This document shows, piece by piece, positions 13,353 to 26,496 of a stretch of DNA of 64,000 nt. Both the position numbers and the translations under genes were made by a program. Positions within the stretch are counted from its first letter, which is position 1, and every line of letters begins with the position of its first letter. Source of the DNA: Rallus limicola (Eukaryota; Chordata; Aves; Gruiformes; Rallidae); contig JAKCOZ010000018.1 in the NCBI GenBank assembly GCA_022605955.1, positions 5,960,001 to 6,024,000 on the forward strand, given 5' to 3'. Under the pieces are notes generated by a model. The model did no database searches and had not been told where the DNA came from. It saw only the letters and a list, made by a program, of their open reading frames with translations.

Positions 13353-16300
13353 TTTCCATGTGTTTATGCGGGAAACATATGTCATCAACAGTGGATACAC
13401 GTTTTACAAATTACTGTCTTACTGTGCACCAGGGTGCATGGAAAGCTTAAAGTTACAGGTGCCTTGTGGTTTGTAGGTACTACTCCTGCAAAGCTGATGC
13501 TTGCTGACAGCACAGAGAATTAACCATTACTCATGTCTTTCTCTCTCTTTCTGGCTGTATTTTAGACTGGTTGCAATCTTTATATAAGCTGCCTTGACAT
13601 GGGAATTTAATGTATATCACAAAATCAAAGCAAACCTTCCATTCACCTTTCCCTCCCACTTTGCTCTTTTTAAAAAACAATTGATGTTATGCTTCTGTTA
13701 TAGAAAATTAAAGCGATAGCTGAAACATGGTTAAATCAGATGAAGATCTTGTCCTTTCTAAACTGTTCATTTTCAGCTTGATGTAGATATAGTATGTTGC
13801 ACTTCACATGAAAATTTCTTCTTCCCATCAGTACGCCTGAATCGCTACTGTATGTGACCAGCAGTGACAGAGTAGATTGCTGTGAGCGACAGATTTTTCA
13901 TTCCAGTTAACTCAGGAAGGTCAGAACCGAGGATTGCGTGTTACCTTCCACTGGGTTTGTTTAGTCGTCTTGTTTTTCTATTCATTTAAAGATGATCTAC
14001 TTGGAATAAGTGGTCTTTTCTGAAAACTCTACTTGTCATGCTGCCTAGCTTCACCTGGTCTTATGTGATTCTTCTCCAGCTGCATGTAACCTAAAAAAGG
14101 ATCTAGCCACAATTTAGTGTTATCCTACTTATTTTATTTTTTTTCCTTAACAATAAAGGAAATTTTATATGATACTGTGATGCTCCTTAGCTTTTCATAA
14201 GGCTCTAGAATTGCAATTTCCATTGGCATAAAGTACATGCTTTTGGGGGTGAACAGTTTACCATTATTTATGTAGGGTTTAGATGTTGAGGAATAGATAA
14301 TTTTGGAATACTCCTAAAAATATTGTAATTCATTTCTTGGTAAACTAGAACAAGCATTTGAGGCTCTCATTTTGTCTGTTACATAACTTTAAAGCTGGCT
14401 GGTGATCTGTTGGTGGGACTGTCCAGGATTTATACCCAAAATATCAGTTGTGATATAGATTCTATTTTATTTTGCCCATTCTTTTATGAGGAGAAATACA
14501 GTAGCCTTCTGATATTCTTTCATTTTTTTACCTATGGGGTTTTCTGCTATGTATAAGTAACTTGAAGAAATCACTTTTACATGCTCAGTTTTAGGGGGGA
14601 GAAGGAAAAACAAGAATTAAAATTAGCTGTCTTCTAGTCTTGGTCACAGGCTAGTTATGGATATAAGAACATTTTTTATATAACAAAATACCTGTAAAGG
14701 ACCAGTAGCTATTCAAAATGTCTCTGTTTGAAATAAGCAGCAAAAAGGTCACACTTGAGATAATAAATATTCATGTAATTAGGTTATATGCAGCTACACA
14801 GACTACAATAGCACCAATCACCATAAGTGATTGGAGTGTTTTCATCAAATTCTGTGAATAAGAGACCAAGAATGTTGCCAAGCGAAATGTGCTCTTTGAA
14901 TACCCCATGGTAGTTGTTAAGAGTGGCTGTTCAAATCGTTGGGATCATTTAAATCTGTTTGCCAAACCCTTACTTTCCTCTTGTCTTTTGTATAGTGCAG
15001 TACTCCTTGGCAGAGCATGGGTAAAGTTGCTCCCATTCAGCAGCTCTTTACAGCTTTTTAGTATTAGAAAAGCTGTTATGTACGTGGCAGGATACAATAG
15101 AGCACTAATCTGCTTTTATAGTTTTCATTATAGAAACAAGTCAGATGAATTAGCTACAACTTTTCCCTGTGCACAGGGACACTACCTGTATTCCTCTCTT
15201 TTCTTCTTTTTTTTTGGTAAAGGTTAAGGTATTAGTGCTAGTATTTTGCCTAAGTTCCATTTAAAATTGTTACTTTCTGCTTCTTAAATTCCTTCTGAAA
15301 TTTCAGCAGGATTCAGCACTCATCTTCATCTCTAGCCCTAAACTGTTGTGTCATCTGTGACGGTGCACAGCAACATCTGTCCAAAAGAACTCTGATTTGT
15401 AGTTAGGCTGCTTTCTCACGTGTAGGTTACAAAATACAACATTATTATTCACTGCATGTATTCATTTATCTTACACTGCATTACAGGGGTTTAAGCTGCA
15501 AGCTTAGCTCTGCAGGCAAGATACCATGCAGGGAGATGGACAGTCCCATGGGGCTCTCCCTACATTTACATTGTCAGAAAGCCTGATGTTCACAAGTAAT
15601 AGGAAGCTTTGCCTAAAATAGCTAATTTGCTTATCAGCTTGAAATGCAAAATTGCAAATGTTTTATAGAATAAAAAAATCCTGAGCAAGGGGATTCAGTA
15701 GATGTGTTCAACCATGGCTAAAATACAGCAAAAATTAAATACTTTGCATAAATCGAAGGCAGTCTGCTGCAAATGAACATTACTACAGGAGCTATTACAT
15801 TATTGCTTGCAAATTCTGTTCTAATGTAAAAGAACACCTGAGAGTCTGGGACCTGGATTTTATCATCCTTCTTTGTACCAGTTTTCTAGGTGGTAATGTT
15901 GCATTACAATAAATTGCCCATGAGGTGCTAGTTATCTCTTTGGGATCAGGAATCAGACTAAGGGCAGAAGGAATCAGGCCCTCAGTATTGTATGGCATAC
16001 ACTGCTTATGTTGTCCTGCCATTTAGAGACAGCCAAACTGTGGAACTCAAAATGCTGTTTGCAGTGCTCCAACACACAAAAATATTGCCAGGATTGGGAA
16101 GCCACAAAAGTTTATATATTTTGCTTCAAACACATCACAGCTGAGATCTGACAATTTGCCCACAAAGCTCAAGAGTATGAGGGCTGTGGTCCAAGTAGGG
16201 AAGTGAAGGAATTGCTAACAGGGTGGTCAAGGAGATTGTTGGACTAAGCACCAGTGGCTGCTCAGGCAGACTTGCTGTCAGCAGGAAGTGGGGTTATGAA

Positions 16301-17068
16301 ACGGGTCACCTCTGAAAAGAGAGAAGACATATGACCAGTTATGATTGCCTACAGCAAATATGGCATTTATAAAAGCCATGAAAAAAAATTTTGGTATATT
16401 GGACATGAATAAGCTCAATTTAAAAAGCTTCCCATCAGGGACAATGAAAAATGTTTAGTGAGACAGAATTTTTTTCGTATTTTAAATTTTTCATATTTAT
16501 CTGTCTAGAGGCAGTAATCCCTTTCAATTTCATATTTTTTTCTACAATGTGGGAATATTAAGAAATTCTAGTTTCTGCTTCAAGGTGAGAAGCTTGACCT
16601 GGATGAAATCTTGAGCTATTTTTGTAGAGAAATTTCCATCTGTAACTGTGTTGGTTTCCAATTAGAATCAGATTATAGTTTCTTTCTTTGTTTTCCATTC
16701 TCAGAAGCGTGAATGAATTTAAAATCTCCAGTGATTATTTCTTGTCTAGTGCTTGTTTATCTTCTTAAAAGCAAAGAATGAGAAACTGTGCAATACCTCA
16801 GCATGCATATTTAATTCAAAGACTTCTTGCTCCTGCTTTGCTAAAATTAATAGAGCACAGAATATCCTAAAAAAAAGATGTCTTTCTGTATTGTTCTCAT
16901 GCTGAATTTTCATTAAGATTTCATCAAAAATCCATTAGAAATCCCCCTGTCTCACCCTCAATAGCTGCAACAAGGGCTCTTCTTCCAGTGGCCCAGAAAT
17001 TTTGGTGTTATTTAAGGAGACCAAATTCAACTTCATAAGAAAAGAGTCTACCAGGTGTGTTTACTCTT

Positions 17069-17093
17069 CCCCCCGCCCCACTTCCCCCGTCCC
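17069..17093 (-). other. C-rich tract, possible G-quadruplex on the minus strand
   Basis: The plus strand has four C-runs of 6, 4, 5 and 3 bases separated by 1, 4 and 2 bases. The minus strand therefore fits the G3+N1-7 pattern for a G-quadruplex. It stands out in an otherwise AT-rich region. The pattern is visible, but that it folds is an inference. Confidence 0.5.
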
Positions 17094-18154
17094 ATCTTTC
17101 TTTAATGACCTGATGGATTAGTTTTGTTATTTTTTAGCTTGTTTGAACTAAATTTATGTTCAGCTTCTTATTATATGTTTAATTATTTTTTAGATTGTCT
17201 TGAAAGCGAGGAAACTGAGGTTCTCAGGCAGAGAATTTGATTTTAGGATGGAAGCCTAATGATCAGATGTTAATTATTGGTATTTTGTGCCTCTGGAATC
17301 AAAGTAACAGAAAAAGATAAGACTGAGTGTTTGGGGCTGTTTCTTATATAGCAGCTTTGTCAGTACTATACAGAATTAGAAAACCCAGCATGATCTATGT
17401 ACTGAGGGTAACATAAAATTTGGCAATATGATGACAAATCATAATAACGATGAATATATAGGGGATAAGGCATTTCCATTTCTATAACAAGTATGTAATA
17501 AATGATTTTGCAAAGCTGGGCCAAAGTAGTTGTATTTCACAACTGAAACTATGGTGTGCTAAAGATCTCAAGTTATTTATTTTATAGTATCTCAGGGTTC
17601 AAGTCTCTACCTGGACAAATGAGAATGAGAACTTACAGCATATAAGGTAACAACTAAAAATTGGTGATTTTCAAGAGCTGTTGATTATTGGCTGAGCTGT
17701 TTTGAAAGTATATTGGCCATGCTAGTGTTCAAATTGGTCAGCTGTGTCTAACTCATCTCACTTTTATGCCAAGCTGTCATGATGTCTCTATATAGACCAG
17801 TAGTTTAATGCTCACGTAGGTGGATGGAAAAGTGCGTAAGTAAACGTGAGTTTGAGTTGTTAGGACAGTGTTGTTGGATATAAGAAAATGTCAGAGGGAA
17901 AGAATATGAATAATTAAATATTTCATTACTACTTCACAGTAAGTTAGCTGTTTGTGGACTTATCTTTATGAACATCTCTTCCAAACGGAAGCTAAGTGAT
18001 GATCATCTCCCATTTTTAATGCACTGTGTGTTTTCAAAGGAAAACATCAAGTATGTGAACAAATTTACAAAGATGAAAAAATACTTAAATCTGCTACAGT
18101 GTGAGGAGAAAATTCATGTTTCCCATATCTTGAAATAAGAATTTTAAAGACTTA

Positions 18155-18695
18155 GAAAAGAGTTTTTACTGTGTGTAGCAATTACATCTGCTTTAGTCTT
18201 GTGGATTGAGATAGAAACAGCTTTATAGATAAAGCAACAGCAAGAAAAGACATTTATTCCCCTCTTCCTGTTGACAGGCAGGTGTTCAGCCATCTCCAGG
18301 ACAGCAGGGCTCCGTTGTGCATAAGGGTTACTTGGGAAGACAAACACCATCACTCCAGACACTCCCTGCCCCCGTCCCTTATTCCTCTTCCCCAAACTCC
18401 TTATAGCTAAGTATGATGTCATAGGAAACTGAATATCCATTAAGTCAGTTTGGGTCAGCTCTCCCGGCTGTGTCCCCTCCCAACCTCATGCACCCCCAAC
18501 CATCCTCCTGGTGGGATGGTGTGAGAAGCAGAAAAGGCCTTTCCTCTGTGTAAGTACTGCTTGCCAGTAACAAAACATCTTTGCACAACAAAAGCGTGTA
18601 GGTCATGAACAGTATTTGCACCACAAATCCAAAACATTGCTCCGTACTAGCTGCTATGAAGAAAATTACTCTTCCTCTCAATTGAAACCAGGACA
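18155..18695 (-). mobile_element. Solo LTR of an avian endogenous retrovirus, copy 2, inverted
   Basis: Read on the minus strand, this begins near 18695 with tgtcctggtttcaattgaga and continues through blocks shared with the LTRs at 6898 and 45335: gtaattttcttcatagcagc, ttttggatttgtggtgcaaa, cttttctgcttctcacacca, a TGACATCA site (plus-strand 18414-18421) and ggagatggctgaacacctgc. The left part (gtggattgagatagaaacag, tttatagataaagcaacagc) is the counterpart of the polyadenylation/R region. The last 80 bp or so of the family consensus could not be followed, so the 3' end is probably deleted or too worn. No internal retroviral genes flank it. Confidence 0.8.
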
Positions 18696-20179
18696 CAGAG
18701 ATAGGAGTGTGGTATTCCAGTTTGGATTCTTGTACTGGAAAGTCCTTGAAATTTTTCCTTGTTGCTAACCTCGTTAGTAGGTGTGATTTAGTGTGAACTT
18801 AGAAAGCTTCAGAAAAGCACTGCTACCTTTCTGTTAGAATAGCTGGTGGCTGGTGTACAAGGCAAGATGAGGGAGCAGAAGAGGTCTGTAGTGGTTAGAC
18901 AAAACCAATGAGGAATACAGCAAGAATGGATAATTATGACCTATTTCTGTATTAGAGTTTTCAGCTTCTCAAGATGTTTTCTGTTGACTAGGTAAAACAG
19001 TTCAGCAGATTTGAAAGCCTACTAGAAAAAAATCTTCTAGACTTCTTTATGGTTGCATAGTACTTGTAGTACTAACATTTTAGAGCTGTTAAATATATTC
19101 TTCTTTTGTTATACTGGGGTTCCTAGAGTAGACTAAACTTCCTAAAATGTGCATAGGTCTAAGGCAGTAAATATTAGTATGAATCAGACGACTCTAAGGT
19201 GACTCAGCATTCAGTTCTACCCAGAACTTTCTCTTATGGGTGAATATTAATGCAAAGCATACCATGAAGCTCTGTACACCCAGAGTGAGAGCCTGTGCTC
19301 TGATCTTCCAGGTGCATGAAGGGAGAATATGCATGCCCTTCATAAATCATACACATTTTAAAGAATTTAGTGAACCGGTTTAAATTTTTGCATATAAACT
19401 AGTGGTATGGTAAGTTTCTCCTCACGCACACCTTCATACATCATCTCTGTTCCGAATAGTTATCAGCATAAAGCCTGGTTGTAAGGGCATCTCTGGTGAT
19501 TTAGCTGAGTACAAAAAGAAAACGCAGTGAGGTTTCGTTAAGACCAAAAGTTGAATTAAAGTTCAACTAGTATTTTGGATATGCCTTAAGATAAGAATAC
19601 GACTAATGCCTGAAAATACTGGTTTGCTAACCCAAGTTCAGAACTTTTTTGCTTCTAAAGAAGCAGCATCTTACTCTCTGTGCTCAGAAAATAATTCTAT
19701 ATATCTTTTTCTGTGGATATCCACTACAGTCTTGTAATGCTCTTTTAGACCAGGTACACTTTGAACTGTCTGAATTCAATAAAAGATATATTAAACAAAA
19801 TATCAACAGTAATCTGGATACATTGGGAAAAATTGATTATCAGTCTTTTATCTGTATTTTTTCCTGGTTTGATTAAGTGATAAAGGTTTAAACCCAGCAG
19901 CTGCAGGCATGTTTTACCTGTATTGACAGCATTATTTTTGGCATGAAAGCAGTTGCTATCTTGTCTAGGGACTGGTTTTCATGACATGCTGTGTTTGTGA
20001 TGCAGCAGATGCATGTCAGATCTTAAAAATACCAGCTCTGTGCCTCTGGAAGAAGCATGTTAGGAAACAAGGAGTGGAAAAAGCTTAATGGATAAATAAG
20101 TCACATTGCCATTGCTGTTTCAGAAACCTCAAATCAAACTTTACAATTGTTAGGATTTTTGACCTGAGTGCTTTGCTTG
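18696..20179. other. Noncoding DNA, no gene recognised
   Basis: No gene or recognisable repeat is visible between the inverted LTR and the old LINE fragment that follows. Confidence 0.55.
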
Positions 20180-20700
20180 AAAAACTATTCAGGAATGTCA
20201 CTGTCCTGATGGCTAGAAACCTCTTTCTAATTTCCAGACTGAGAATTCAGTTTATTTGCATTTCTTCATCTGCCTACTATAACCTTTAGCTTAAATTATT
20301 CTTTCAAATCCCTGGTGTTTACCCTGAAGTGTATTTACAGAGAACAGTCATATCCTCTGATGAGCTTTTAAAAGTTTCTTCTCATATAATTGTCTTTTCG
20401 TTCCTGACAGTAACTTTTTTCTGTGCATGCTTCAGCATCACTTAACTTCTAACAATATGAATAACCAGAACTGTACTGAGCATTCCAGATATTTTGACAA
20501 AGATGAATGTTTTCCAGTCTCTCCTGGAATTGCCTGGTTTGATTCTTTCTAGCTTCTCATTTACTTTTTTTGCACTTGCATCACATTGGTGGCTCATCCT
20601 GTGACTGGTGACTAATATGCTCAGGTTTCTTTTCTCTGTGACATCTGCAATTGATGAGCTCGTAGCTTCTAGCAAGATTTCCTGTTATTAGTCCTCTAGT
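20180..20700 (-). mobile_element. CR1: Ancient CR1/L3-type LINE fragment
   Basis: Read on the plus strand, the sequence follows the reverse complement of an old amniote CR1/L3-type LINE known from turtles and crocodilians. The diagnostic phrases come in the right order: ctagaaacctctttctaatt, cctttagcttaaattattct, ccctggtgtttaccctgaag, gtatttacagagaacagtca, ccagaactgtactgagcatt, tcacattggtggctcatcct, then ttattagtcct. About 520 bp can be followed, covering the end of the reverse-transcriptase coding part, with many substitutions and small indels. The insertion is on the minus strand. Its divergence is much greater than that of the CR1 at 27370, so it probably predates the bird radiation. The identification is from a remembered consensus, without alignment. 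Confidence 0.75.
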
Positions 20701-22594
20701 GAGCTGAAAGGTATTGAGAGCTGAATGTGTAAGTGTTGGCTCTGTCATGTTAGTGACCTAGATAATGTTCCTAATTTTGCTGGTAGCAACTTTGTAGAAC
20801 TTCCCAGTTGCTTTATTCATAAATCTGGGGGAAACAGAGGGATTGTAATTGTCTCATCTCTTAGCTAGGGACGAAGCTAGTAAATTGCATTGTAAAGGAG
20901 TAAACCAAGAACTCAGGATCTCCAGAGCTGCAGCATGGTTAAAAAGAATTACTGAAAGAAGTGTTACACTCCATTATGTATGAAAATTTGTACGAGGGGC
21001 AGCATGGCTCTTGAGAAATTTTGTGGTGCTAGAAAGGAGGAACTGAAGGCATGTGAAGCCTCCCATAGAGGTGGCCCCTTTGACTACCTCTTGTAAGCAA
21101 GTCTCTAAGCATCTTCTAAGCTTCAAGGAAATTTTAGAGTTTTAATTGCCAGTTTATGAAGGTTTGTGATTGAGGACAAAATATTTCTCATTTCGTCTGT
21201 GTCTTACAATGAAACATATGAAGATAAATGGAGTTATTAGCCTCTGGGCATAGCCCTCAGTTGTTTGTTACAACACCCTTTGAACTTGAGTAGAACGGAA
21301 AAAAAGCTGAACTGATGAATATTAATGGATCTGGCATATGATCCTTTCAAATACTGGGAGACCCAGCCACTGGATTAGAAAAAGAGGCTGTTGGTCGACT
21401 CCAACTAGAGGGGAAAATGTGAGGTTTGTGAAAACATTTTTCTATAATTATGTTACATTTTCAGGGATGTATCCGCAGGCACCTGTCACCATCACCTTCA
21501 GCTGGGGTATCAGTGCAAATTCAGTCATGTTTCTATAAACTTCACCTAAGGCTTTTGTGAACTTTTTATTAGCTGAGCATTCCCTGTGCTGTTCTGCACT
21601 AATGACTGCATCTGCCCTATAACTTATGAACACAAGGGACAACAATGATTGAGCACTGTTCATTCAATTTATTATTGGTAGCTACTTTAATTCCCCAGAA
21701 CATTGTATTAGCAGGCGTTTGTACAGCACTGTGTATTTAAAAGACCTTCAGGCTGTAATTTGGACAATAAGGTGCACAGCTGGGGGTGGGGGAGAGGAGA
21801 AAGAAAAAAAGGAAAAGTTTGGCTAGAGTAACATTCAAGGGGTTGTTTTTTTGTTGTTTGTTTGGCTTTTATTGAAATATCCAAGGTCAGAACCATTTTA
21901 TTTTTTCAAAGACTAACAGACTATCTGAAGCCTCTAAATTCTACAGGGAAGAAGATGCAGAAGATGAAGGGCAGGTAATTTCAAACACAGAATCTGATAG
22001 GATTGTTGCAAATGATACTGTGAAGTACAATGTAAATGATACAAAGTGGAAACATTTTGAAGGGTTACTGATTTTAATTCTCAAGCTCATAACTTCATTT
22101 AAACTGAGAGACCAAGGACTTTCCTGAAGAGGCTGTATATACTTTTGCTGAAAATCTGAAATGTTTTCTGTAGCTTTCCAATTATGAAACTTGGTAACTG
22201 TGCTTCTATTGCCATGGCTTGTCTGTACAAAAATAAACTAATGGCCTTCTCATTTTCTCTTAAGAATATGAAGAGTAGGCAAGAAGTTTTGTGACTGTCT
22301 AATATACAGTATTAAAATGTCTTTAAAGTTCTACTTTATCTCAAAAAGCTTGATTGACAATAAAGTTGTGATTGTGGTTTTTGTCTTTGGTCTACTATCA
22401 CTACTGACACTGTTGTCATTAACTACCTTCATAAATATTACTTCCAATTTTTTTACAGCCAACTTAAAATTTCAGTTCAGAAATTTCAAAGATGGACAGT
22501 TACCCATCATTTTTTTTCCTGAGTTCTGAAAGGTTTTCCAGATGAACTCAGAGACATGCCTCACAAAAATTGCACGATTTAGGAATAAGAATCA

Positions 22595-22759
22595 CTTTTT
22601 TCAATCTAACATTTTTCTCATTTTTGTTTTCTCTCCTCTTCCATGCAGTACACCTCCATAACTCCAGGATGCCTACTTTTGTTAGCTAAAAAATATTTTC
22701 TGGAATCTAAGCATTCTGCATTAATTCATTCAACAGCATTGCACAGCAAAGAGCTCTAG
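22595..22759 (+). other. Splice-acceptor-like tract followed by a short open frame
   Basis: A long pyrimidine tract (ttttgttttctctcctcttc, then catgcag) ends at 22648. After it, one frame stays open for 36 codons to a tag at 22757-22759, while the other two frames close within 14 codons. No donor site follows, so if real it would be a last coding exon. I do not recognise the peptide. T-rich tracts ending in AG are common by chance in DNA of this composition. Confidence 0.15.
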
Positions 22760-25700
22760 AATCTGACCTTTCTTCTGAAAGACTATTTTAGATATAAACT
22801 TGGAAGGGTTACTAGGGGAATAACTGGTGCAAAGAGTGCATGAAAAACAGATTTCTTTCCCATCACTAGTTCCTTCTATCCCATTGGGTTCCCCCAGGAT
22901 CCATCTCTGCGAAACCTTGAGGTTGTAGTAAAAATAATGGCGCAGACTAAAAGAGCAATAAGAAATAAATCCTGATGTCTGGTTCCACACTAAAACACTC
23001 AATGAGACTGTTAAGACACAGAAGGCAAAGCAAGATGAACAAAAGAAGGTAAAGCATTTAAAGTAAATGTAAATAAAAGTCCAAAATTCATAAAGGCAAA
23101 TTACTAGGAAGTTCCTTTAAATAAAAAAGCAATAAATGGAAGAATAAGATCATACTTTAAAGAAATGATTGAGAGGAGAGGAGGACACTTACTTTAGATG
23201 ACTACAATAGGAAAATAAAGTGAGAGAAGTTAATGTAATAAAATTAATTAATTAATCTGTGGAATATACAATTCCAGGCAGCTAGTGAAAAGAGGTCAGG
23301 ACATGTAAGCCAGAGGGAGAAAATAATAACCAAGGAAGTCTGCAGGGGGGAGAGATCACAGTGGGGTTTAATTACTTTAATATTGATTAGATAACTGGTT
23401 ATGTAAGTATTTTTGAAGGTTTATGTGAAAGATATATTAGTAATGAATATATTGTGGAAAAGTAGAACTTATGGCTAAATTCTTGATGAATATTAAGTCT
23501 GTGATACCTAATGCAGTGAGGTGTGGAAATGCAGAGTGCCTTGAAATCCATCTGTGTATATGACACTTGAAAAACAGCCATGGGGAAGTTCTGGCTGAAT
23601 GGTTTCTAAAACAAGGAGAGGAACATAAGTACACTTGTCCATCAAGAGAGAAAACAGGGATAAAACCAATTTATTGTTTCTGTAATACATTCGCATCTTT
23701 GATTTGTATTGTCTATTCCTTGGAGATAGTAGTATTTATCATAGAATATGTGTAGTGCTGTGTACTAGATGTGTAAATAAAATGCAGATTTTTGACCTGT
23801 ATTTAGCTTGGTCAAATTCTGCTCCCTTTTCAAATCCAAAAAAGAACTGTGGGCCTAATAACTTCTCTAATTATTCCAAATTCTAATAACAGAATTCTGT
23901 TCTTAGTTTGGATTATTTAATACATTTATCTATTTACAAATATGTGCATTTTATTTATTTATATTGTTTTCTTAATATTTTTTTCTGGATTCACTATCAT
24001 AGCTTTCCTCAGTGATATTCCTTGATTACAAACCTACTTGCTGGATTCTCCAGAAGCTTGCAGCAGGAATATATTTATTGCTAGTTCATCTTTCTCACAT
24101 CACAAAGTAGATGTTACAATCAGGTGATTTCACTCTCCTATTTGGTACCTAATTCAAACTTCTGACATGGAGCTGGAAGGAGTAACCTAAACCCTTTGTT
24201 ACAAGTTTCCTAAGAGATATTTGTTTCAATAAAAATACCTTCAGAAGTGAGCAATTTAATAGGAATTTTTATTTAAATATATAATGCTTTAGAAACTATT
24301 AAGATGCTACTAATAACAGGCAAACTTGCAGTTTGATTCCTTTCAATGAGCTTAAATGTGAATTGCATAAAATAAAATTTTAAAAGGCAATGAAATTAAT
24401 CAATCCCTACATCTTTAATGGTCATTAGAGAGGATATTCTTTAGTGTATTTTAAAGAGAGTAGTATGAAATCTTATGTGTCACTTAGGAGATTATATTTA
24501 CAGCAGCATAAAGATCTGGATTGAAGGGATTTTAAACAGGTGGTTTTAGGGGGATGAAAGTTTACTTAAGTGTTTCTAGCTGATATTCATAGTGAAAGAT
24601 ATGAAGATAGGAACAAATTTTTTCTGGAATATTAGTTGTCCTCTAATAAGAATTTTTTTCCTGTGGTATCCTTTGTGACTTAGAAATGTCTCTCATTTTG
24701 AGTTTCAAGTTGTGGTCTTTCTGACACTTAGCAAAGGTTCTTAATCTTATGCCAAATCAAGCTGAGTAGATCTTCCCTTAAAACTCGAATCTCTTCTATC
24801 CCAGTTTAGTGTTTTGATAACACATGTTATACAGGCAACTGATATTGCTTCTTAGCAGAAAATATCCAGGACAAATGCATTGCTAGAGCAAATTGACTTG
24901 AATTTGCTAAGTGAAATGAACTTGGTTTTGTCCTAACGGAATCTTGAGTGTCATTAGATGTATCTGCATCCTGGCAAACTTCTAAGTGGCAAGATAGCTT
25001 GTATCCAGCTGGAGGCTATTTTGCTTTCAATGTTTTACATGCATTCCAGAAACATTTTCCCTTCTTTCTCCAATGTAGCCATCCCTTAAGCACATGAAGT
25101 ATAAAGTTTAAGAATAATCTTTCTATCAAGTAGTTTACTTTGTTGAAGGTTAGCACAATTAAATGCTGGCTGCAACTGAACACAACAAAACCTTTCTCTA
25201 GCTCTCTTTTGTCACCTTTCAGCATTATACATTTAAAATTGCAAGTGAAATTGGTATTAGCTGAACCCTTTTTATTTTATATGTTTATCCTGAAATTCAA
25301 CAACAGGGATGGGAGTGTGGGTTTTGGAACACTCAATAGAATTTTTTATTCCTTTGCAGAGTTCAGAACAATATTTGGGATAAGGTCTTTGCAGTATCAG
25401 TGGGTTTTTCCCTCCTCTGTGTGAATGATGGTAAAATATTTAACACAAGTAGACAGGCAAGTCCAATTTCTTCAGTGCTGTAGGACAGATGCTAGTTTTG
25501 GATGACCTGCAATGGACCACTGTCTGGGCTTACATAAGTAATTCTTGAAACCAACAATTAGAGCAGTAAGCCACAGTGTATTGATTAATGCTTGAAGAGT
25601 CGCTCAAGAAAGTCCTTCATATAAAATTTTATTTTGCATAATAATTGAAAGGATAATTTTTCTGTCTTTAAGTAAAATACATGTATTACTTAAGAATACT

Positions 25701-26460
25701 GTAAGTATAAACATATTTCCTATTTTTAATTAAAACGTGCAGAGGTTTGTAACAAAAATATTTAACTGATAAATGCTTTGCTTTGCTTTTCTCTGCTTGA
25801 GTTTATAAGAACACAGAAAAACAGTGGACAGCTCAGGTGATTTGGGTCAGGTTTTCATATTCAGCAAAACCTCATAGCTCCAGTGAAATCAATAGACTTA
25901 CGTGGGTTTACTCTAAGAATCCAGTATTAAAAGGAATCCTCAAAATCCGAGGTTTTTGTTTTTCTTTTAAAAGAGAAAATGATGATGAAATATATAGCTT
26001 TTTGAATTGTCCTTCATGCAGGCTTTTAGGCCTTTTTGAGTGTCTTCCTTTGGAACAAAGTAGTATTGCAAAATCCTTTGTGAAATTGAAAACCTTTTTG
26101 GTTTGGAGCTTTGATTCTTCTCACACATTATATTAAGTTTAGTAAGTCTAATTTTGACTCTTGTTTTGGATTAAAACCAAGCTTTACCGCTTGTTGAGGA
26201 ACACATTGACATTATGAAACACAAGTGCTCCATTATGTTTATTGCTAGTTTTCTTGTCTCCTGGTATTGTTCTATTTGTCTCTCATCTCCCCCTCAATTC
26301 TCATACCTGTACTGGGTACTCTGGGTGAAAACAACTCATGGAATCTTCCCTTCATCTTGATGTGGAACCAGAACCGCAAAATATACAGTAGACTCTGCCA
26401 TCATTGTATATGTGCTTACCAGATGAAAAGTTGCAGCTGCATAATGCTTAGGTTAAAGCC

Positions 26461-26496
26461 ATTATTAAAGTAAGTCTGATTATTAAAGTAAGTCTG
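26461..26496. repeat. Perfect 18-bp tandem duplication
   Basis: The unit attattaaagtaagtctg occurs twice head to tail without mismatch, followed by the first four bases of a third copy. The identity indicates a recent slippage event. Confidence 0.9.

Larger units (their letters stand above)
11166..18154. other. Noncoding DNA, no gene recognised
   Basis: A long AT-rich stretch without a recognisable exon. The 112-codon frame at 14889-15227 has no known domain and ends in a T-run. Local details listed separately are a C-rich tract at 17069-17093 and a short slippage repeat near 13321. Confidence 0.55.

Noticed and set aside
14889..15227. 112-codon plus-strand frame
   Set aside because: The peptide resembles no family, runs into a T-run encoding phenylalanines and has no supporting signals.
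25837..26136. 99-codon plus-strand frame with a gaaatcaatagactta phrase
   Set aside because: The peptide is not recognisable. The phrase resembles common old archosaur repeat scraps, as at 1051-1072, but is too short to assign.
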